A stretch of 5,252 nt of DNA, from positions 1-5,252 of the forward strand of contig USEW01000130.1 in the NCBI GenBank assembly GCA_900553845.1, written 5' to 3'. This document shows positions 1 through 5,252 of this stretch, piece after piece. Below the pieces are notes generated by a model. It was not told the origin of the DNA and did not search any database. It saw nothing but the letters and a program-made list of their open reading frames with translations. The DNA comes from an uncultured bacterium (GTDB lineage Bacteria > Cyanobacteriota > Vampirovibrionia > Gastranaerophilales > Gastranaerophilaceae). The position numbers were made by a program, and so were the translations under genes. Position 1 is the first letter of the stretch, and each line of letters starts with the position of its first letter.

Positions 1-14
1 TTATATTATCAATA

Positions 15-281
15 TCATTTTTCAACAACCTGTGCCGCTATTTTTTCAATCCTCTTATTCAATTTTGCTATTTGTCTGTCCATACCGCCTACTTTTTTAG
101 TAAGCTGAGCTGTGTCTTTCGGGTTAAACATTGCTGCCATATCCTCCAGCTTTGCTTCCAGAGAATTGATTTTATCTTGCTGTGAAGACATTTTATCATC
201 TATCGCAACCAAAAATCTATTCAAAGTTTCTTCTAGAGGTGACATATCAATTTTATTATTCTTATTATTTTCATTTGTCAT
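15..281 (-). CDS. Small two-helix coiled-coil protein downstream of mutS, function unknown
   Basis: This 88-aa protein is not one I recognise. After a polar, Asn/Lys-rich N-terminus (residues 1-12) it shows two uninterrupted heptad patterns. The first has L20, L24, I27, M31, Q34, I38, L41, L45, M48 and F52. The second has L60, V64, M67, I71, L74, I78, I81 and V85. They are separated by a helix-breaking N53-P54 turn. This suggests either a helical hairpin or a longer parallel coiled coil with a kink. There is no signal peptide, membrane segment or Cys, so it is probably cytoplasmic. The ATG lies 8 bases after the mutS stop with no Shine-Dalgarno sequence, so co-transcription and translational coupling to mutS are likely. 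The stop is TGA. Such spacing could mean a role alongside MutS, but this is inference from position only. It resembles SlyX-like or other short coiled-coil proteins only in general form. Confidence 0.8.
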   Translation of the reverse strand: MTNENNKNNKIDMSPLEETLNRFLVAIDDKMSSQQDKINSLEAKLEDMAAMFNPKDTAQLTKKVGGMDRQIAKLNKRIEKIAAQVVEK

Positions 282-289
282 TTATATTA

Positions 290-2866
290 TTAATCGCTAA
301 TGTTAAGTTTTAATTGACCATTTGTTTGTGATTTTTGACTTAGAATTTTTTTACTTGCAGTTAAATTGCTTGAATAACTTTTTTGCATATTTGTCATGAC
401 ATTATTTGCAAATTCAATAACTTCATTTGGCAGTCCAGCCATTTTTGCCACATGAATACCATAACTTTTTGAGGCTTGACCTTCAACTACTTTTCTTAAA
501 AATTCAACTTCTCCATCGTTTTCTGCAACCAAAACTTTAAAGTTTTTAATTTCAGGATATAAATTAGCAAGTACATTTAACTCATGATAATGCGTTGTAA
601 AAATAGTTCTGGCTTTAATATTTTGAGAAATATACCAAGCTACTGCATAAGCAATAGCAACACCATCATAAGTCGACGTTCCTCTTCCAATTTCGTCAAT
701 TAAAATCATACTTTTTTCGCTTGCGGCATTTAGTATATAAGCAGTTTCAGTCATTTCAAGCATAAAAGTTGATTGACCTACTGATAAATCATCACTTGCA
801 CCAACACGGGTAAATATTTTATCAAAAATACCTATTTTGGCATATTTTGCACTTACATATCCACCCATTTGTGCCATAATAGCAATCAATGCATTTTGAC
901 GCATATATGTGGACTTACCTGCCATGTTTGGACCTGTAAGTACCATGAATCTTGTATCTTCACCATATTTATATAAATTAAAGTCATTTGCTATATATTC
1001 ACCCATTGGAATCATTTTTTCAACAACTGGATGACGTCCATCAATAACTTCAAATTCATAACCATTCACAACTTGAGGTTTTGTATAGTTATTTTCAATA
1101 GCAACAATAGCAAGTGATACAATAACATCAATAACAGATATTTTTTGTGCCAGGTCTAAAATTGTTGATATAAACTCTTTTGAATACTCTTTTAAGTTAT
1201 TATAAATTTCAATTTCCAAATCAATAGCTCGCACAGATGCTTGTACAACTGCTGTTTCATGCTCACGTAATTCTTGAGTTATAAATCTTTCAGCACCTTT
1301 TAAAGTTTGTCTTCTTATAAAATATGGCGGAATTTTGTTTAAAAAAGAAGTAGTAACTTCAACATAGTATCCTGCATTTCGGTTATAATCAACTTTTAAT
1401 TTTATGCCAAGTTCATTTTTTAACTTTTCTTCATAATCTTTAATAAATTTATCTGAATTATTAAGCTTGTCACGAAAAAAATCAAGTTCTGCATTAACGT
1501 TTTGTTTTATAACATTTCCGTCTTTTAAAACGCTTGGCGGGTCATCATTAATTGTTTTATCAAGAATATAAGCAAAATCAATTAAGTCATTATAATCTTT
1601 AATGCAATTTAAAATAGGTGATTTTAGATCTTTTAAAATTTCTTTATAGTCTTCAATCAACATTAACGAATTTTTTAATCCAACAAAATGCCGAGGATTT
1701 ACGGTATTATTTGCAAGTCTCATACCCATTCGTTCAATATCGTTTGTGTTTGATAATAATTTTTTTAACTTAGTCCTTGCATTATTATTCGAGATAATTT
1801 CACTAATAGCTTCCTGACGGATTTTAATATTTTCAACATCAAGTAATGGTTGAGATATCCATTTTTTAAGAAGTCTTCCACCCATATTGGTTGATGTTCT
1901 ATCAATGGCCCAAAGTAAACTACCCTGCCGTTTTTTTTCTCTCATTGTTTCCAATATTTCTAAATTATGTCGTGTGTTTGAATCAATTATTACATAATCG
2001 TTTAGATTATATGGAACAATTGTTGCAAACGTTGGTAAGTTGTGCATTTGCATTTTTAAAATATAATAAATTATAGCTGAAGAAGCTATAAAACCAAGTT
2101 TACAAGTATCAATATTAAAGGCAGCAATACTTTTTATTTTAAATAATAATTCTAAATTATCTTCAATATTTTTAATATTATAAGCTTCAATTGGTAAAGT
2201 TGTTATATTATAAAATTGGGTTATACAGTTTGGAAGCAAAACTTTTTCATCAGGTACAATCTGGAAGGGTTTTAATTTTTGAGGTATTCCAAGTGCAAGT
2301 ATTTCAGATGGTGAAATACGCGATAATTCGGCCATAAGTTGATTTAAATTTGCCTGGGTACATTTAAATTCGCCAGTTGAAATATCTGTATATGCAAAAC
2401 CAAACATGCCTGTTTTTTCATCTTCCCAAATGGAGGCAAGATAATTATTTGAATTTGAAACAAGCAAATTATCATCAGTTAAAGTACCTGCTGTTATTGT
2501 TTTTACAATATCGCGCTTTATTATACCTTTTGCATCCTCAGGTTTTTCAAGCTGTTCGCATATTGCAACTTTTCGACCTTTTTCCAAAAGTTTTGCAACA
2601 TAAACATCCACACTTTTAACAGGAATACCGGCTAACGGTACTTTTCCTATTTTGCCTGCATCACGTGATGTCAATACAATATCTAAATCCCGGGAAATTG
2701 TAATAGCATCTTCAAAAAATGTTTCATAAAAGTCGCCCATACGATATAGAAGAATTGTGTCGGGTTTTGCTTTGCGTCGAATATTTATATACTGTTTCAT
2801 ACCGGGTGATAGTTTTTCAATATCAACTTCGTATGAATTAAGATTGTTGATTTTGTTTTTTTCCAT
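290..2866 (-). CDS. mutS: DNA mismatch repair protein MutS
   Basis: MutS recognises base mismatches and small loops in DNA as a dimer and, on ATP binding, becomes a sliding clamp that recruits MutL. The 858-aa product has the full MutS1 layout. The mismatch-reading domain (about 17-131) carries the GDFYE motif at 44-48, with F46 and E48 as the base-stacking and H-bonding residues. It is followed by connector, lever and clamp domains (about 140-590) and the ABC ATPase. Walker A is GPNMAGKST at 645-653 with K651. The signature-like segment GASDDLSVGQSTFMLEM is at 689-705, Walker B is D724-E725, and the switch His is H759 in TTHYHEL. Spacing between ATPase motifs matches E. coli MutS with a constant offset of 31 residues. 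The protein ends soon after the helical segment near 809-828, and its tail holds QLKLN at 851-855, a degenerate beta-clamp-binding-like motif. The C-terminal tetramerisation segment found in E. coli MutS is missing. The ATG is the first available start; no Shine-Dalgarno sequence precedes it. Confidence 0.98.
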   Translation of the reverse strand: MEKNKINNLNSYEVDIEKLSPGMKQYINIRRKAKPDTILLYRMGDFYETFFEDAITISRDLDIVLTSRDAGKIGKVPLAGIPVKSVDVYVAKLLEKGRKVAICEQLEKPEDAKGIIKRDIVKTITAGTLTDDNLLVSNSNNYLASIWEDEKTGMFGFAYTDISTGEFKCTQANLNQLMAELSRISPSEILALGIPQKLKPFQIVPDEKVLLPNCITQFYNITTLPIEAYNIKNIEDNLELLFKIKSIAAFNIDTCKLGFIASSAIIYYILKMQMHNLPTFATIVPYNLNDYVIIDSNTRHNLEILETMREKKRQGSLLWAIDRTSTNMGGRLLKKWISQPLLDVENIKIRQEAISEIISNNNARTKLKKLLSNTNDIERMGMRLANNTVNPRHFVGLKNSLMLIEDYKEILKDLKSPILNCIKDYNDLIDFAYILDKTINDDPPSVLKDGNVIKQNVNAELDFFRDKLNNSDKFIKDYEEKLKNELGIKLKVDYNRNAGYYVEVTTSFLNKIPPYFIRRQTLKGAERFITQELREHETAVVQASVRAIDLEIEIYNNLKEYSKEFISTILDLAQKISVIDVIVSLAIVAIENNYTKPQVVNGYEFEVIDGRHPVVEKMIPMGEYIANDFNLYKYGEDTRFMVLTGPNMAGKSTYMRQNALIAIMAQMGGYVSAKYAKIGIFDKIFTRVGASDDLSVGQSTFMLEMTETAYILNAASEKSMILIDEIGRGTSTYDGVAIAYAVAWYISQNIKARTIFTTHYHELNVLANLYPEIKNFKVLVAENDGEVEFLRKVVEGQASKSYGIHVAKMAGLPNEVIEFANNVMTNMQKSYSSNLTASKKILSQKSQTNGQLKLNISD

Positions 2867-2875
2867 GATTATAAT
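2847..2875 (+). promoter_or_regulatory. Predicted sigma70-type promoter for the 197-aa gene and ribD
   Basis: TTGATT (2847-2852) and a perfect TATAAT (2870-2875) are separated by exactly 17 bases. Transcription would start near 2882, giving a leader of about 47 bases before the ATG at 2929. The -35 box lies inside the first codons of mutS on the opposite strand. In DNA this AT-rich chance matches are common, but the position and spacing are what a promoter for the rightward genes would need. Confidence 0.5.
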
Positions 2876-2888
2876 ATTATCATAAACT

Positions 2889-2917
2889 TTTTTATTTTAA
2901 AAGATGTGGAATGTAAA
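2889..2917 (-). promoter_or_regulatory. Possible promoter for mutS
   Basis: On the minus strand TTTACA (2917-2912, five of six bases of the -35 consensus) is followed after 17 bases by TAAAAA (2894-2889, four of six of the -10 consensus). The start would fall near 2882, leaving about 16 bases before the mutS ATG. The -10 match is weak; the main support is that mutS needs a promoter in this 62-base spacer and no better pair was found. Confidence 0.3.
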
Positions 2918-2928
2918 AAGGTATATAT

Positions 2929-3522
2929 ATGCGTTTAATTTTTAAATTAGTATTATTAGTTTTATTTTTAATAGGATTAAATTATTTTGGGGTTTTTAAA
3001 TATTTTGCCTCAAAAAATGTTGATAATTCGAAAAGAATTGAGCGTGCTCAAAGTATTGTTGACTTGTCTAAAATGAATGATGAGTTTAAAATAAATTATG
3101 TTTTTAAGTTTTTGCAGTATAATCTAATAAGTATTTCGCATATTGGTGCAAATCAAAAATTCTATATCGTAAAATGTCCTAAGAATAGATTATTTAAGGA
3201 AGAAGATTTTAATAATGGAATTTTAGAAATAAAGGTAAATGAATTTAATAAAAATACCTCAACTTGTTTTATTCATTTGGAAAATTTTAATTTTACACAA
3301 AAAAACATTTTAAAAACTAGTAATTTTATAATACCATATGCATCTTTTCAAGCCGAAGTTATAAATGTGCCAACATATGGTAGAATAAAAGGAATCATTG
3401 GAGCTTCTGATAATTTAATAGATTCAAATCTAGTATTCATTGCTTATAACGATAGTCAAAAATATTCAAATATTTTGACAAATGAGTTTTTTAAATCACT
3501 TGGCACAAAGAAAGCAAAATAA
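2929..3522 (+). CDS. Hypothetical membrane-anchored protein, 197 aa
   Basis: I do not recognise this family. The N-terminus (MRLIFK, then a hydrophobic stretch to about residue 23) looks like a single membrane segment or uncleaved signal anchor. A short basic start suggests that the remaining roughly 170 residues lie outside the cytoplasm. That part is polar, rich in Asn, Lys, Phe and Ile, with two cysteines (C83, C113) that could form a disulfide, and a more beta-like C-terminal half (about 132-172). There is no lipobox and no catalytic motif I can name. An AAAAAGG sequence 7 bases before the ATG serves as a weak ribosome binding site and supports this start. The gene is read with ribD (14-base gap) and divergently from mutS. 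Codon usage and AT bias look like the neighbours, so there is no sign of recent transfer. Its long open frame, ribosome binding site and promoter make it a likely real gene. Confidence 0.85.
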   Translation: MRLIFKLVLLVLFLIGLNYFGVFKYFASKNVDNSKRIERAQSIVDLSKMNDEFKINYVFKFLQYNLISISHIGANQKFYIVKCPKNRLFKEEDFNNGILEIKVNEFNKNTSTCFIHLENFNFTQKNILKTSNFIIPYASFQAEVINVPTYGRIKGIIGASDNLIDSNLVFIAYNDSQKYSNILTNEFFKSLGTKKAK

Positions 3523-3536
3523 TAATAATATAAAAA

Positions 3537-4634
3537 ATGAAAAAATATAACAACATAATGAGAAAGTGTATTCTACTTGCATTAAAAGCTGTTGGGAAAA
3601 CTCTTCCTAACCCGATGGTAGGTGCTTATGTTTTGGATGAATACGATAATATTGTGGGTTATGGTTATCATAAATATTATGGAGGTAACCATGCAGAAGT
3701 TGAGGCTATTAAAATGGCTGGTGAAAAAACTAAAAATGGAACATTGATTGTTAATTTGGAACCGTGTTCGCATTATGGAAAAACACCACCTTGTGCCGAT
3801 TTAATAATTAAATCCAAAATAAAAAAAGTTGTAATAGGTATGCTTGATCCAAATCCAATCGTTGCGGGTAATGGTGTTAAAAAACTAGAAGAAGCCGGGA
3901 TTATAGTAATAAAAAATGTATTAAAGGAGAAATGTGAATTGTTAAATGCAGCATTTATAAAAAATATGACAGAACAAAAAGTTTTTGTGGCTATAAAAAC
4001 AGCTACTACATTGGATGGTAAAATTGCAACTTCAAACAATTCTTCGAAATGGATTACAAGTCCAAAAGCAAGGAAGATAGTTCAAAAAATAAGAAATAGT
4101 TATGATGCTATTTTAACAAGTGCAAATACTATAATAAACGATAATCCGCATTTAAATTGTCGTATTAAAAAATATAAAAGTCCCATTCGTGTCGTTCTTG
4201 ATTCTAATTTGAGAACAACAAATGATTATAATGTTTATAAGGATGATGGTGTTTGTGTTTATCTTTTTACATTAAATGATAATATCCAAAATCTTAATTT
4301 TAATAAAAATGTAAAGATTGTTAAAGCTCCTTGCGACCAATCAAAACATCATATTAATTTGGAATTTGTACTTGATTATTTGTATAAAGAAGGCATTCGA
4401 AATGTCCTTGTTGAAGCAGGCGGAACTTTAAATGGCGCATTTGTTAAACAAAACTTATGTGACAAACTTTATCACTTTATAGCACCAAAGCTTATATCAG
4501 ATAATAAAGCAAAAAGTTGGGCTGATGGTTGTGATGTTTTTGATATCAGTAAAGCTAAAAAGTTGAACATAAAAGAAACGAAGTTTATTGACCCAGATTT
4601 ACTTGTTATTGCTTTTTTTGAAAAATTAAGTTAA
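3537..4634 (+). CDS. ribD: Riboflavin biosynthesis protein RibD (pyrimidine deaminase / uracil reductase)
   Basis: RibD carries out two successive steps of riboflavin synthesis in the cytoplasm: deamination of 2,5-diamino-6-ribosylamino-4(3H)-pyrimidinone 5'-phosphate, then NADPH-dependent reduction of the ribose side chain. The 365-aa length is typical of the two-domain form. The N-terminal deaminase (about 1-145) has the zinc site H52-A53-E54 and PCSHYGKTPPC (76-86), with ligands H52, C77 and C86 and proton-shuttling E54. The conserved PNPMVGA (24-30) and DPNP (104-107) are also present. The reductase domain (about 148-365) shows KTATTLDGKIA (154-164), WITSPKAR (172-179), the ILTSANTIINDNPHL stretch (192-206) and LVEAGGTLNGAF (291-302). 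Starting at 3537 fits the usual family N-terminus; no Shine-Dalgarno sequence is present, and an in-frame ATG at 3558 would cut conserved residues. No other rib gene and no FMN riboswitch is seen here, so the pathway is probably scattered in this genome. Confidence 0.97.
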   Translation: MKKYNNIMRKCILLALKAVGKTLPNPMVGAYVLDEYDNIVGYGYHKYYGGNHAEVEAIKMAGEKTKNGTLIVNLEPCSHYGKTPPCADLIIKSKIKKVVIGMLDPNPIVAGNGVKKLEEAGIIVIKNVLKEKCELLNAAFIKNMTEQKVFVAIKTATTLDGKIATSNNSSKWITSPKARKIVQKIRNSYDAILTSANTIINDNPHLNCRIKKYKSPIRVVLDSNLRTTNDYNVYKDDGVCVYLFTLNDNIQNLNFNKNVKIVKAPCDQSKHHINLEFVLDYLYKEGIRNVLVEAGGTLNGAFVKQNLCDKLYHFIAPKLISDNKAKSWADGCDVFDISKAKKLNIKETKFIDPDLLVIAFFEKLS

Positions 4635-4640
4635 AATTAA

Positions 4641-4664
4641 CCTTAATGATTTATTTTTAAGGAG
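4641..4664 (+). promoter_or_regulatory. Strong Shine-Dalgarno within a small inverted repeat before the permease gene
   Basis: AAGGAG (4659-4664) stands 7 bases before the GTG at 4672 and decides that start. CCTTAA (4641-4646) can pair with TTAAGG (4657-4662) around a 10-base loop, which would cover the first four bases of the Shine-Dalgarno sequence. The stem has only two G-C pairs, so it would be weak. The Shine-Dalgarno call is firm; the regulatory hairpin is speculative. No T-run follows, so it is not a terminator. Confidence 0.5.
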
Positions 4665-4671
4665 TCGTATA

Positions 4672-5252
4672 GTGGAATTTTTAATGAATTATATTCAAAA
4701 TAATGCAATGATTGTGTCAGGCATTATTTTGCTTATTGCTTATGTGTTTATCGCCATTGAAAAAATACCAAAAGTAACAATTGCCTTGCTTGGAGCTGCA
4801 ATTACAATCCTTTTAGGGCTTGTAGCTCAAAACCGTGGAGCTGGTGATATTAATCCTCTTTATTTTGCTAATTTTATTGATTTTAACGTAATTTTCTTAC
4901 TTGTTTCAATGATGATAATTGTTCATATTGCAGCACAAAGCGGTATGTTTAATTTTATGGCAAATGAATTGTTGAAACACACAGGTGGCAAACCAATGCG
5001 CATTCTTGTTGCGCTTGGTGTTTTTACAGCTATTGCATCAGCTTTTTTAGATAATGTAACAACAGTAATTTTAATAATGCCTGTTACATTTGCTATAGCC
5101 AAACAACTTAATATTGACCCGGTTCCATATTTGATTACTGAAATTTTATGTTCAAACATTGGCGGTACAGCTACTTTAATTGGTGATCCTCCAAATATTA
5201 TAATTGGAAGTAAAGCAGGATTTTCCTTTATGGATTTTGTATTAGAGTTGAC
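4672..5252 (+). CDS. ArsB/NhaD-type ion transporter (CitMHS/SLC13-like permease), N-terminal part
   Basis: This frame is open to the window end, giving the first 193 residues of a multi-pass inner-membrane transporter. Hydrophobic segments lie at about 12-29, 35-52, 72-88, 111-125 and 129-144. Two signatures of the ArsB/NhaD/P-permease group are clear: SAFLDNVTTV at 123-132 and NIGGTATLIGDPPN at 162-175, the latter from the substrate-binding hairpin region of this superfamily. Members carry anions or cations such as arsenite, dicarboxylates or Na+/H+; the part seen does not fix the substrate. No arsenic-resistance genes are nearby, so arsB is not assigned. Full-length members are usually about 420-430 aa, so more than half is missing. 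The GTG start is chosen for the AAGGAG 7 bases upstream; the ATG at codon 5 (4684) is too far from it. It follows ribD by 37 bases in the same direction. Confidence 0.93.
   Translation, partial: MEFLMNYIQNNAMIVSGIILLIAYVFIAIEKIPKVTIALLGAAITILLGLVAQNRGAGDINPLYFANFIDFNVIFLLVSMMIIVHIAAQSGMFNFMANELLKHTGGKPMRILVALGVFTAIASAFLDNVTTVILIMPVTFAIAKQLNIDPVPYLITEILCSNIGGTATLIGDPPNIIIGSKAGFSFMDFVLEL

Noticed and set aside
15..17. TGA read as Trp (alternative genetic code)
   Set aside because: Conserved Trp positions such as the RibD WITSP motif use TGG, and TGA acts as the stop of the 88-aa gene.
15..292. The 88-aa gene as a frameshifted C-terminal part of MutS
   Set aside because: It has its own ATG after the MutS stop, a polar new N-terminus and perfect heptads, and shows no similarity to the MutS C-terminal segment.
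112..300. Plus-strand 62-aa ORF opposite the 88-aa gene
   Set aside because: It lies antisense to a clear coiled-coil gene, has no recognisable domain, and is a shadow frame.
1891..2619. Two plus-strand ORFs (61 and 80 aa) inside mutS
   Set aside because: Both are antisense to well-conserved MutS sequence, with no family resemblance.
2867..2928. FMN riboswitch upstream of the ribD block
   Set aside because: The spacer is too short and too AT-rich to hold the conserved FMN aptamer, and none of its conserved segments is visible.
3582..4039. Minus-strand ORFs (63 and 88 aa) inside ribD
   Set aside because: They oppose the conserved RibD deaminase and reductase motifs; their hydrophobic look comes from reading AT-rich coding DNA backwards.
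4641..4671. Intrinsic terminator between ribD and the permease gene
   Set aside because: The stem is only 6 pairs with two G-C, and it is followed by the Shine-Dalgarno sequence rather than a T-run.
4923..5159. Minus-strand 78-aa ORF near the right end
   Set aside because: The plus frame here encodes the hallmark motifs of an ArsB/NhaD-type permease, so the minus frame is a shadow.

Overview
This is an AT-rich bacterial chromosomal window (about 30% G+C by eye) with two divergent gene blocks separated by 62 bases. All complete genes read cleanly with the standard bacterial code: TGG encodes Trp, TAA or TGA ends genes, and TGA ends the 88-aa gene. Coding density is high, and there are no RNA genes, insertion sequences or CRISPR repeats. 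The content (mutS, ribD, an ArsB/NhaD-type permease) is housekeeping-like. The low GC and the style of the MutS N-terminus (GDFYETFFEDA) would fit an AT-rich host-associated lineage such as Gastranaerophilales (non-photosynthetic cyanobacterial relatives), but that is a guess and the sequence does not prove it.

Left block, minus strand (15-2866): a full-length mutS (858 aa) is followed 8 bases later by a small 88-aa protein made of two clean heptad-repeat helices. MutS keeps all mismatch-binding and ATPase signatures but stops just after a degenerate beta-clamp-binding-like motif, so it lacks the usual C-terminal tetramerisation segment. The edge sequence left of the 88-aa gene looks like another gene leader, so the operon probably continues outside the window.

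Right block, plus strand (2929-5252): an unrecognised 197-aa protein with one N-terminal membrane segment is followed after 14 bases by ribD (bifunctional deaminase/reductase of riboflavin synthesis). A GTG-started ArsB/NhaD-type membrane transporter follows 37 bases later and is cut by the window end. No convincing terminator separates these genes, so they may form one transcription unit, though no functional link between them is evident.

The 62-base divergent spacer, with the first codons of mutS, carries a good sigma70-type promoter for the plus strand and a weaker one for mutS; as drawn they face each other. Only the permease has a strong Shine-Dalgarno sequence. mutS, the 88-aa gene and ribD instead have an AT-rich leader containing ATAATATAA or a close variant. 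I see no clear previously undescribed system here. The most interesting leads are the mutS-coupled coiled-coil protein, the shortened MutS, and the recurrent non-SD leader.
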